A stretch of DNA of 64,000 nt from CBDCUW01 sp965222745 (GTDB taxonomy: Bacteria > Planctomycetota > Planctomycetia > Pirellulales > Pirellulaceae): contig CBDCUW010000005.1 in NCBI GenBank assembly GCA_965222745.1, positions 2,418,001 through 2,482,000 of the forward strand, written 5' to 3'. The notes under the pieces are model-generated. The model ran no database searches, was not told where the DNA came from, and was given only the letters and a program-made list of their open reading frames with translations. Below, piece by piece: positions 8,093-16,251 of this stretch (the stretch's first letter is position 1; each line of letters begins with the position of its first letter). A program made the translations under genes and the position numbers.

Positions 8093-8890
8093 CTACGCGG
8101 CGTCGATTGCCTGTCGCAACTCTGCGATGAATTCGCCGACCGTTTCCGTCGCCCCAGCCTTGCCCGACTGGGCAACCCGCCGCACGATCGCCGACCCGAC
8201 GATCAACCCGTCGGCAACCGGAGCCAACTTGGCCGCGGTGTCGGGTCCGGCGATTCCGAACCCGATGCAGATGGGCAGATCCGTTCGTCCGCGCAACCAG
8301 GCCACGTTGTCGACCAGGTCGGCCGGCAGTTCGTTTCGTTCGCCAGTGATTCCAGTGACCGAAACGTAATAGAGAAAACCGGAAGAGGATTCAGCAATTC
8401 GGACCTGGCGATCGCGAGGAGTCGTCGGAGTGACCAACTGGACGAGACTAAAATCGGCGGCTCGACAAACCGCTGCCATCTCATCCGCCTCCTCGACCAA
8501 CAAATCGGGCACAATCGCCCCGGCATAACCGGCGGCCTTCGCGCGACGAACGTACTCCCCCAGTCCGACGCGATAAATGATGGCGTAGCTGACCATCGTT
8601 ACCAGCGGAAGTTTCACTTCACCCGCTAGTTCGCTGCCCATGCGAAAGACCTGTTGCAAACGAAAACCGCGGTCAAGGGCGCGCTGGTAGGAGGCTTGAA
8701 TCACCGGCCCATCCGCGATCGGATCGCTGTAGGGCACGCCAACCTCACACAAACTGGCACCAGCGCCTTCCGCGGCGCGGATCAACTGGGCCGTCGTATC
8801 GATATCGGGATCGCCCGCGGTGAAGAAAGGCATCAGCGCCTTCTTGCCAGTAGAACGAAGCTCACGAAAGAGTTGGTCGACAGCGGACAT
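8093..8890 (-). CDS. trpA: Tryptophan synthase alpha chain
   Basis: A 265-residue TIM-barrel enzyme cleaving indole-3-glycerol phosphate to indole and glyceraldehyde-3-phosphate for the beta subunit. Catalytic Glu49 (ASLCEVGVPYSDP) and Asp60 (IADGP) fall at the numbering of the classical enteric enzyme. The phosphate-binding segments FGI and GLIVGSAIV lie near residues 210-240. Normal length. The partner trpB is in this window but about 34 kb away on the other strand, so the two subunits are not in one operon here. It is followed on the minus strand by small conserved genes rather than other trp genes. Confidence 0.97.
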   Translation of the reverse strand: MSAVDQLFRELRSTGKKALMPFFTAGDPDIDTTAQLIRAAEGAGASLCEVGVPYSDPIADGPVIQASYQRALDRGFRLQQVFRMGSELAGEVKLPLVTMVSYAIIYRVGLGEYVRRAKAAGYAGAIVPDLLVEEADEMAAVCRAADFSLVQLVTPTTPRDRQVRIAESSSGFLYYVSVTGITGERNELPADLVDNVAWLRGRTDLPICIGFGIAGPDTAAKLAPVADGLIVGSAIVRRVAQSGKAGATETVGEFIAELRQAIDAA

Positions 8891-8955
8891 GGAAACGGCG
8901 ATGGTGGAAGGTCAAAAAGTGTTCACGAGCAAGCGAAAAGGTAGCCGACGATTGT

Positions 8956-10374
8956 CTATCCACGACCCAGGTTCTTGTTCATGTTCTGTTTGTACTGCTC
9001 GACACCGGGTTGGCCGTACGGATTGACGCCCAGCAACCTGCCCTCGATCACCGTGGCGATCATCAACATCTGAAATAGCTGACCAAGGACGTGCGTGTCG
9101 ATTTTCGGCAAAATGATGTCGGTGGTCGGCCGCCAGTCGGCATGCAGCGCGTCGTTGGTTCCCTTGATCGCCGCGTTCATGATATCGGGAAGGGTCTTGT
9201 CGGCGATGTCGTTCAGGGTGTCTTGATTGCGGTCACTTGCGCCAACCGCCAGCGGATCACTGCGATAAGATTCGACAATGATGTTGTTGAAAACCTTGTC
9301 GTTGGCGCCTTGCTGGTGTTGTTGATGACGGCTGTGCAGGTCACGAGTGTTGACCGTGGTCAGCGGGGTCACGCCAAGTCCTTGCTTGCCGTTGGATTCG
9401 GCGAGCAGTTGGTCGTACCACAAGCCGACCGATTCCAATGCCTTGCTCCATACACTCATCACCCGAATCGTCTTGTCGCGGTGTTTGGAAAGCAAATGAT
9501 TCACGGCGACGTACTGCAGCACCACGTTGTCGGCGTAATCAGCATTCTTGAAATGCTCGTTCATCGCCACGGCACCTTCCAGCAGCTTCATGCAATCGAG
9601 GCCTAAGAAGGCGGCCGGCATCAAACCTACCGAGGAGAGCACGCTGAATCGTCCTCCCACACCATCGGGAACGCTGAAGATTTCTTCGCATCCGATCTCA
9701 GTTGCCAATTCGTGAAGCTTGCCACTGGCGCCGGTCACCGGGATCACCAACCGGCCAAGCTGCTGCTTGCCGGCCTCTCCAAGTGAGGACTCCAGCGCCG
9801 CCAGGAACTGCCGGAAGGCGACCGCCGTTTCCATCGTGCCGCCGCTCTTGCTGATCACCGCCACAGCAAATCGCTTTTCCGCCGCCGAATCGCCATAACC
9901 GCCCGAGGCCAATCGGCTCAACAGCGCCGCGCTGGCATCATTGTCGACGTTGTTCCCCTCGAAATAGACGCGCGGTTTGCTACCACGATCGCCGCGAGAA
10001 AGTTCGTTGTGATAGGGGTCGCAGCAAGCCTCCATCATGGCCCGTGCCCCCATGTACGATCCGCCAATTCCCAACACCGCGACCGCGTCGATCTCCGCGT
10101 GCAGGCCGTTGGCAACTTTGAAAATGCGGCCGAGCTCTGATTTTTCACGATCTTTTTCGTAGTCGCTCAGCAGCTCCTCGGGCAGCCAAAAAAACCTCGC
10201 ATCCAACGGCTGTTTATCGGCCGGAATTTCGCCGCTGTTGTATTGCTGCGGATCGGTCTGCACCATTTCGGCACGAAGCTCGTCCAACGGTCCCGCCAAG
10301 GCGTCGATCTGCTGCTGCGAGACGCCAAATTCATCGTGGATGCTGCCGGAAGAATCAAAACGTATCAAAGTCAT
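8956..10374 (-). CDS. pgi: Glucose-6-phosphate isomerase
   Basis: A 472-residue cytosolic glycolytic enzyme interconverting glucose-6-phosphate and fructose-6-phosphate. Recognised from VLGIGGSYMGARAM near residues 100-113, the SIS-type phosphate-binding signature VISKSGGTMETAVAF near 172-186, GVGGRFSVLSSVGL near 236-249, and the C-terminal QPGVEQYKQNM with the catalytic-region Lys. Length fits the shorter bacterial subfamily (about 450 aa). It ends 65 bp upstream of trpA on the same strand and is divergent from gpmI, so two glycolytic genes share the 218-bp intergenic region 10375-10592. Confidence 0.96.
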   Translation of the reverse strand: MTLIRFDSSGSIHDEFGVSQQQIDALAGPLDELRAEMVQTDPQQYNSGEIPADKQPLDARFFWLPEELLSDYEKDREKSELGRIFKVANGLHAEIDAVAVLGIGGSYMGARAMMEACCDPYHNELSRGDRGSKPRVYFEGNNVDNDASAALLSRLASGGYGDSAAEKRFAVAVISKSGGTMETAVAFRQFLAALESSLGEAGKQQLGRLVIPVTGASGKLHELATEIGCEEIFSVPDGVGGRFSVLSSVGLMPAAFLGLDCMKLLEGAVAMNEHFKNADYADNVVLQYVAVNHLLSKHRDKTIRVMSVWSKALESVGLWYDQLLAESNGKQGLGVTPLTTVNTRDLHSRHQQHQQGANDKVFNNIIVESYRSDPLAVGASDRNQDTLNDIADKTLPDIMNAAIKGTNDALHADWRPTTDIILPKIDTHVLGQLFQMLMIATVIEGRLLGVNPYGQPGVEQYKQNMNKNLGRG

Positions 10375-10592
10375 GGTGGACCTCAGTCAGTCGGAACGAA
10401 GGCGATTTAGGCGGGCCAGCGGTAGCCTAACGCATTGGCGGCAAGGATCGAAGCGGACACGATTGGTTGCAGGATCGGGCGCCACTCGGAGATTTGGCAA
10501 CGAGGATCGACCGGCTGGAACCCCACCTGACGGTTGCTAGAATCAGCGGAAGACTCTCCCCGCCGATCCCCGACACCTTGCAGAGAAGACCG

Positions 10593-12206
10593 TTGACTGA
10601 AGTTCGTCGAAAACCTGTCGTCTTGATCGTCCGTGACGGATGGGGCGAGAACCCGTTTCCGGAGTGGAATCATGCCAACGCCGTCCACCTGGCCGACACG
10701 CCTGTGGCCGACGAGTTGATGCAGAACTATCCGCACGTGTTGATCCATACCTCCGGCGAAGATGTCGGGCTGCCAGCCGGCGTGATGGGCAATAGCGAAG
10801 TGGGTCACCAGAACATCGGCGCCGGGCGGATCGTTGACCAGGAGGTGATGCGGATCACACGGGCCATTCGTGACGAAACTTTTTTTGACAATCGAGTGTT
10901 GCAAGAAGCAATCCAACATGTCCAATCCAGCGGCGGGACGCTGCACCTGCTGGGCTTGATGTCCGACGGCCGCGTGCACAGCGATCTGGACCACGCCTTG
11001 GCGGTGGTCGATCTGGTCAAGAGGTCGGGTTTGCCAGGTGACCGGTTCGCCATCCACGCGATCACCGACGGTCGCGATACGTCACCCACCAGCGGAATCG
11101 AGTTTGTTGAAAAGCTGGAAGAGAAGCTTCGCCAACAGGGCGTGGGCCAAGTGGCAAGCGTGATCGGACGGTTCTATGCCATGGACCGCGACCTGCGCTG
11201 GGAGCGTGTCGAGCAGGCGTACCGAATGATGACTCGCGGCGCCGATCAAACCGCTGACTCGTCCACCGAAGCGATTCAACGCTATTACGATCATCCCACC
11301 GAAAGCAACCGCAGCGGCGATGAGTTCATCACCGCAACCACGATCAACGGAGCTTCGGGTGGTCTGGTCGCCGATGGCGACGCAGTCATTTTCTTGAACT
11401 ACCGTGGCGATCGCACGCGTGAAATCACCAAAGCGTTTGTGTTGCCCGACGATCAGTGGAAGGAGATCGACGGCGGAGGATTCGATCGCGGCCGCCGGAT
11501 CGAGAATTTGTTCTTCGCCACCATGACCGGTTACGAGGAAGGATTGCCGGTTCACGTGATCTTTGAAAAACGGCCCAAGATGCCCAATATTCTTGGCGAG
11601 TACATCACGTCGTTGGGCTTGCAGCAGTTCCGATGCGCCGAAACGGAGAAGTATCCGCACGTCACTTTCTTTTTCAATGACTATCGCGACGATCCCTTTC
11701 CGGGAGAACAACGCGGTATGGTCGCGTCGCGGCGAGATGTATCGACCTACGACCAGGTCCCAGCAATGTCGGCCGACCAGATCACTGAAGAAGTGTTGGC
11801 TGCGATCGAAGCGGAAGAGTGTGATCTGATTGTGGTCAATTACGCCAACGGAGACATGGTGGGCCACACCGGTAGCCTGCCCGCTGCGATCGAAGCGGTC
11901 GAAGCGGTCGACCGCTGTGTCGGCAAAGTGGTCGAAGCAACCTTGGCCAAAGGAGGCTCGCTAGTCGTGACCGCCGATCACGGCAATTGCGAACAGATGA
12001 TCGATCCGGAAACTGGCGGCCCGCACACGGCGCATACCACCTACGACGTTCCGTTGATCGTCGTCGAACCGGGGCTGGAAGGATGTCAACTGCGCAGCGG
12101 CGGGCGATTGGCCGATATCGCACCCACCGTGCTGGAGCTGATGGGACTTCCGATTCCCGAAGAGATGACCGGCCAGCCGCTACTCTCGGTCACGGCCAAA
12201 GCGTAA
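10593..12206 (+). CDS. gpmI: 2,3-bisphosphoglycerate-independent phosphoglycerate mutase
   Basis: A 537-residue, Mn-dependent enzyme converting 3- to 2-phosphoglycerate. Metal ligand Asp15 is in RDGWG; the phosphoserine nucleophile is Ser68 in MGNSEVGH. Further signatures are LMSDGRVHS, TDGRDT, NYRGDRTRE, the second metal cluster NYANGDMVGHTG, and VTADHGNCEQM. The frame is open 42 codons further upstream, but similarity begins at VRRKPVVLIVRDGWG, so the TTG at 10593 (weak AGAGAAG upstream) is chosen. Shares a divergent promoter region with pgi. An R1 repeat pair starts 3 nt after the stop. Confidence 0.94.
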   Translation: MTEVRRKPVVLIVRDGWGENPFPEWNHANAVHLADTPVADELMQNYPHVLIHTSGEDVGLPAGVMGNSEVGHQNIGAGRIVDQEVMRITRAIRDETFFDNRVLQEAIQHVQSSGGTLHLLGLMSDGRVHSDLDHALAVVDLVKRSGLPGDRFAIHAITDGRDTSPTSGIEFVEKLEEKLRQQGVGQVASVIGRFYAMDRDLRWERVEQAYRMMTRGADQTADSSTEAIQRYYDHPTESNRSGDEFITATTINGASGGLVADGDAVIFLNYRGDRTREITKAFVLPDDQWKEIDGGGFDRGRRIENLFFATMTGYEEGLPVHVIFEKRPKMPNILGEYITSLGLQQFRCAETEKYPHVTFFFNDYRDDPFPGEQRGMVASRRDVSTYDQVPAMSADQITEEVLAAIEAEECDLIVVNYANGDMVGHTGSLPAAIEAVEAVDRCVGKVVEATLAKGGSLVVTADHGNCEQMIDPETGGPHTAHTTYDVPLIVVEPGLEGCQLRSGGRLADIAPTVLELMGLPIPEEMTGQPLLSVTAKA

Positions 12207-12209
12207 CCG

Positions 12210-12307
12210 GTCGGCGGTTTCTCCGAAACCGCTGGCGCGAGCCGGTTCGGTCTGTCGGCGGTTTCTCCGAAACCGCTTCGCGTAGCCAGTTCGGAGAACT
12301 GGCCGAC
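12210..12307. repeat. R1 hairpin-repeat pair
   Basis: One truncated unit (12210-12253) and one complete 54-bp unit (12254-12307) between convergent gpmI and the HTTM gene. The first hairpin reads GCGGTTTC-TCC-GAAACCGC: both arms differ from GCGATTTC/GAAATCGC by a compensatory A-T to G-C pair. The second is GCCAGTTC-GGA-GAACTGGC with the closing GCCGAC. Confidence 0.9.
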
Positions 12308-12320
12308 AATCAGCCCGACG

Positions 12321-13598
12321 CTACGCGTCCTCTTTCTTCGCTTCCTTGGCCGCTTTGGCTTTGCGACGCCGTTCGACCAGTCGCTTGATCTTCGCCTCGC
12401 GTTCTTTGAGACGTTTGACGCGATCGCGATATTTCAATTCTCGTTCTTTCAGACGCCGCGACTTTTCTTTGACTCGCCGGCTCGCCTTGCGAACTCGTTC
12501 CTCGCGTTCTTTGATGCTGCGCCGTTGACCTGATGTTGCCTCCGACTGCGCTGCCGGCTCCTCTGGCATCGCGGGGGTTTCTTTCGCTTCGGATTCTTCT
12601 CGGGATGTCTGCTGTGAAGAATCCGTTTCCCTCCGCAAGCGGGCAACAATCCACTCCGGTCGAACAAAAATCATGTTCGCGCCGATCATCATCACACCAA
12701 AGGTGATCATCCCCAAGAACAACGCGATCCCGCCATGCAACATCACCGCCACCGCCAACACCAATGGCCGGGTGACTTTTGGCCAAACCAGCGCGCAATA
12801 AAAAATCTCCCAGAACAGGGTGGCATGCGTTAGCGCCGAAAAGAAACGCGGATAGGCCCCCATCCAAGTCATGTCAATCGACTGGTATTCGTAGTTGCCG
12901 ACCGCGTACCAAACCGCGGTCCCATCCCACCACGATTCACCGCGCGCCTTGGACAGGCCACCAAACAGGTAGATCACGCACAAGTGCAATTGCAGCAGGC
13001 GAGTTGCAATGTTCGCTGCCACACTGGGCACCGCTTGCGGAAACATCCATTGGTACCAGCGTTTGTCTTCGTAGCGTCCCGCCAACTTGCCCCGCAGCCA
13101 GGCGTCGACCGAAAAGCAACTGCCGCACGGCGAAATCATCAGATACATCGTTGAATAGGTCACGATCTGATCCAGGCCGAATAGCGCCCCGGTCAACCGA
13201 TGCAAATACATCAGCTGCAACGCGTACGCCAGCGGCGCCGTGATGCGGGTCAACAACCCGGCGGCGAACGCGGCGGTCACCAACAGCGTGAAGACGTGAT
13301 GCATCCAGATCAACAGCGGATTGCTGAGGTGCCAAAGGTAGCTGCGAGCCATGTCGGGCGGAACAAACGCGCCGTCATGCAACTGCCGAGCTGTCTCGTT
13401 TTTGATCCACGCATGGTCGCCCAAAAACGACATCAAGTCAGTCGCCAGCACCAGGTGAGAATACAGCAGCATCAAACCGGTGATGATGCGCAGCACCGAC
13501 AACGTATGTGGCAATCGCGGCGTGAACCAAAACCGATCCCACGCCGCCGCGTAAGTGCCGGCCCAATGTTTCACCGAATCGACAGCAGTCTGATTCAT
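12321..13598 (-). CDS. HTTM-domain membrane protein with charged coiled-coil tail
   Basis: A 425-residue protein of the HTTM family, distantly related to vitamin-K-dependent gamma-glutamyl carboxylase. About seven membrane segments cover residues 30-310; characteristic pieces are LSVLRIITGLMLLYSHLV, ALFGLDQIVTYSTMYL and HLCVIYLFGGLSKARGESWWDG. Residues 315-425 are a very charged Lys/Arg/Glu coiled coil (SIKEREERVRKASRR and similar), probably cytosolic. It overlaps the upstream gene by ATGA (13595-13598), so the two are translationally coupled. Bacterial HTTM proteins are largely uncharacterised; carboxylase activity should not be assumed. Confidence 0.85.
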   Translation of the reverse strand: MNQTAVDSVKHWAGTYAAAWDRFWFTPRLPHTLSVLRIITGLMLLYSHLVLATDLMSFLGDHAWIKNETARQLHDGAFVPPDMARSYLWHLSNPLLIWMHHVFTLLVTAAFAAGLLTRITAPLAYALQLMYLHRLTGALFGLDQIVTYSTMYLMISPCGSCFSVDAWLRGKLAGRYEDKRWYQWMFPQAVPSVAANIATRLLQLHLCVIYLFGGLSKARGESWWDGTAVWYAVGNYEYQSIDMTWMGAYPRFFSALTHATLFWEIFYCALVWPKVTRPLVLAVAVMLHGGIALFLGMITFGVMMIGANMIFVRPEWIVARLRRETDSSQQTSREESEAKETPAMPEEPAAQSEATSGQRRSIKEREERVRKASRRVKEKSRRLKERELKYRDRVKRLKEREAKIKRLVERRRKAKAAKEAKKEDA

Positions 13599-14452
13599 GA
13601 CCGATCCTCACCGCTGGCTGGGAAGGATTCGGCGTCAGACGCTTCGTCGTCACTTTCCGGTTGCTGCTCTTGTTCAGAATCGTCTTGCTTCGAATCGTCT
13701 TGTTTCGACGGTTCCTGCTGCTGGTTCGCTTGACGATCGGGAGGCAACGGATTGACGTCCTGGTCGTCCTGATCGGCCGGCTGGCCCGACGGCGGAGGAA
13801 TGGTCTCAGCCGGGCCGACGGGATCGGTGAGTTCTCCGTTGAGGTCAATCGGCTGGTCCAGCAAGACTCGGTACAACCTTTGGTCGGTCAGTGCGATCGG
13901 TTCCCGCTGGTATTCGATCAAATCAGGAACCAGATGTTCGATGCGACGAATCTCCACCAGCTGACCGTGATTTTCGTGCTGCAGATGGTCGACCATCGAC
14001 TGGCGGACGTGTTCGTAACGAGCCCGCAAGCGCACCCACAACTCTGCTTCTGCTGGTTCAAGCTCAACCAGCTCCGCCGGCGGTCCGAGCGGCTGGTAGA
14101 TCTCCTCCAAAAACTCGCTCAACATGAAGTGCCGGTGATACAACAGTCGCGGCCATTGCTGCTGGCGATCAGGAAACATCTGCTCGGTGGCCTGATCACC
14201 GGAGGTGATTCTGGCTTGAATCAAATGGCTGGGACCTGGGTCGGGCGCAAAAAAGGCGTAGCCGCGGTCCATGTAGACAAACTGGCTGTACCCTTGGACA
14301 GGCCTCAAAATCGTGTTGATCGAGGGGGAAGTGCCGATCGGACCGCGCGCCTGAAACGCCAGCGGCGGGGCGATGACCGCCGCCAGGTGCACCAGAATCA
14401 AAATGCTCAGTACCCGCCGCAATGAGGGTTTGAGTCGTCTTTCTGCCGTCAT
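13595..14452 (-). CDS. Membrane-anchored protein coupled to HTTM gene
   Basis: Unrecognised; 285 residues from the ATG at 14452. One N-terminal hydrophobic anchor (VLSILILVHLAAVIAPPLAF, residues 16-35), then a soluble domain of about 170 residues rich in aromatic and charged residues (DRGYAFFAPDPGPSHLI), then a low-complexity tail of Pro, Gln, Asp, Glu and Ser (residues 205-285). The tail is probably unstructured. The gene precedes and overlaps the HTTM gene by 4 nt, suggesting a partner of that membrane protein. The frame is open to a TTG at 14524; the ATG is preferred because it places the anchor at the N-terminus, but neither start has a clear ribosome site. Confidence 0.7.
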   Translation of the reverse strand: MTAERRLKPSLRRVLSILILVHLAAVIAPPLAFQARGPIGTSPSINTILRPVQGYSQFVYMDRGYAFFAPDPGPSHLIQARITSGDQATEQMFPDRQQQWPRLLYHRHFMLSEFLEEIYQPLGPPAELVELEPAEAELWVRLRARYEHVRQSMVDHLQHENHGQLVEIRRIEHLVPDLIEYQREPIALTDQRLYRVLLDQPIDLNGELTDPVGPAETIPPPSGQPADQDDQDVNPLPPDRQANQQQEPSKQDDSKQDDSEQEQQPESDDEASDAESFPASGEDRS

Positions 14453-14671
14453 GGATCGAGCAGCCGAGCGGTGGATGAGGATTCGCGCAAAAAACGGAAA
14501 TCTTCCCGGCGTCAATGAAGACAAAACTGTCGGGAATTCCCAAATCTCTACGGTAACTCGACCATTTCCGATGTACAGCGGAAGTGCCTGCTCAGAGAGC
14601 TGAAAGGCGTTGATTGATCAATTTGCCGCACATCTGGAAGAGGAGAGTGGGAGAAGGGGAGGGGAGGGCGC

Positions 14672-14705
14672 AAAAAAAAGCCGCGTCCAGTCTTGGACGC
14701 GGCTT
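14672..14705 (-). terminator. Rho-independent terminator after the TIGR03000 gene
   Basis: A perfect 12-bp stem (14678-14689 with 14694-14705, arm AAGCCGCGTCCA) and a 4-nt loop, followed on the minus strand by eight T residues. It lies 28 bp beyond the stop of the TIGR03000 protein gene and is the clearest terminator in the window. Confidence 0.92.
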
Positions 14706-14733
14706 GGAGGTTTGATCGTGGAACGGTCTGGAG

Positions 14734-16002
14734 TTAACGCTGAGCGATTTCGCTGTCGTCAAACTCGAAGGTCAATTCCGTCGTGCTTCCTGCTTTGACA
14801 TCCACCGTTCGCTCTTTGCTGACCATCTGGCCGTTGACCATCGTGGAAACACGGATGGTGTAATCGGCCCATTGCTGTCCAGCCTTCAGTTGCTTGGTTC
14901 GGAAAGTACGCGTTGCTCCGGAACCGTTGGTAGCGTTGCCAGCGAGCGTCACCGTCGCGTCGGCGGGAACGTGAATCCGAACCACCGTGACGACATCCTC
15001 TTCGATCTGCTTCGCCGCGACCGGCGCGTCGAAGACAAGCTTTTCCGAATCGCCGGGACGAAGCTTGATCGACTTGCTTTCGCTCTTCTCTTCGCCGCCA
15101 ACTTCGTAGCTGACTTTCACCACGTAGGTGTAAACGTAGCCGTCTTTCAGACCTCGGGACATGAACTGCCGAACCGTTCCGCCACTGGTCGTTTCATGAC
15201 CGTTGACCGTTACCTTCGCCGCCTTGCTGGGCACCGAAACGGTCAACATTGCCGAATCGTTTTCTACAGCCGGCTTGGCAGATTCGTATTGAGCCGAATC
15301 GAGTTTCGGTTCCGCAACCGCCGTGTCCGTGCCCAGCGAACCACCTTCCAAGGTGCTTCCCTCTAGCGGCACACCATCACTGACGGTGGTGGTGTCGTTC
15401 TGGATCACCGAATCGCCAGACGAATACGATTGATACTTCGATTGGACCACAGGTGATTCATACGAAGAGGTTGCACCCAGTGAAACCGAATGCACCACGG
15501 AACTGGAGTAAGAAACAACTCCGCTGCTTCCGCCACTGCTGCCGTGACTGGTCGTGTAACCGCCGCTGCTGCCATGACTACTGTGGCTGACGTAACCTCC
15601 GCTACTGCCATGAGAACCGCCGCTACTGCCATGGGAGTGCGAGGACTTGCGAGCGCGAATCTTTGCCATCAAACGCTTCAAAGGTCCAACGCGTCCGCCA
15701 CTGCTGCCGTGGGAACCACCGCTGCTGCCGTGAGAGCTATACGACACAGTGCCTCCGGAAGATCCATGGCTTCCGCCCGATGATCTCCAGGAACCGCCAC
15801 TGCTTCCACCCGACGAAGCACTATGTCGGGCGCGCATTCGCGCTCCCACGTTGCTGAAGAGACCTCCGCCGCGACTGTATCCGCCGCTGCTGCCGCCCGA
15901 CGAAGCCCATCCGCCGGACGAACCTCCCGCTTCGGCGGAACCACTGATGGTGGCGAAAAAGACCAACACGGCCGTGCAGGTCAAAAAACGAAAATACGTC
16001 AT
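14734..16002 (-). CDS. Secreted Gly/Ser/His-rich protein with two TIGR03000 domains
   Basis: A 422-residue exported protein. A signal peptide covers residues 1-25 (MTYFRFLTCTAVLVFFATISGSAEA). Residues 26-160 are low-complexity, with about a dozen copies of SSGGSHG or SSHGSSGG, interrupted by basic linkers (GPLKRLMAKIRARK). The C-terminal 190 residues hold two beta-rich TIGR03000-type repeats, a planctomycete family: VPSKAAKVTVNGHETTS and VPADATVTLAGNATNGS, each followed by R-x-F and a Y-T/V-V/I-x-V strand. Start ATG 16002 is preceded by GGAGAGGAA at 11 nt. The codons of the GS-rich part are repetitive at DNA level, so length may vary between strains. Likely cell-surface or matrix protein; function unknown. 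Confidence 0.85.
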   Translation of the reverse strand: MTYFRFLTCTAVLVFFATISGSAEAGGSSGGWASSGGSSGGYSRGGGLFSNVGARMRARHSASSGGSSGGSWRSSGGSHGSSGGTVSYSSHGSSGGSHGSSGGRVGPLKRLMAKIRARKSSHSHGSSGGSHGSSGGYVSHSSHGSSGGYTTSHGSSGGSSGVVSYSSSVVHSVSLGATSSYESPVVQSKYQSYSSGDSVIQNDTTTVSDGVPLEGSTLEGGSLGTDTAVAEPKLDSAQYESAKPAVENDSAMLTVSVPSKAAKVTVNGHETTSGGTVRQFMSRGLKDGYVYTYVVKVSYEVGGEEKSESKSIKLRPGDSEKLVFDAPVAAKQIEEDVVTVVRIHVPADATVTLAGNATNGSGATRTFRTKQLKAGQQWADYTIRVSTMVNGQMVSKERTVDVKAGSTTELTFEFDDSEIAQR

Positions 16003-16251
16003 AGTTGCCAATTCCTCTCCTGCGATTTGATCACCAGAGCATGTGTCCACTCATGCCGTCCCCGAGCGCGGGTGCCAACGGCAAGAAGTAGGATAACGGC
16101 AAGACTGCGTGAAACAAGCAGTCTCGGCAATTTTTATGCACAGGGAAGACCTGGAAGAACAGGCAAACTGTACGTCTGCTGCCTATCGTCAAACCTACCC
16201 TCCTTACGGAGGGAGAGAGAAGTTCTCACAAGGGAAATGAACTCGCCTGGC

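Noticed and set aside
11082..11867. 261-codon minus-strand frame opposite gpmI
   Set aside because: Antisense shadow; gpmI is certain.
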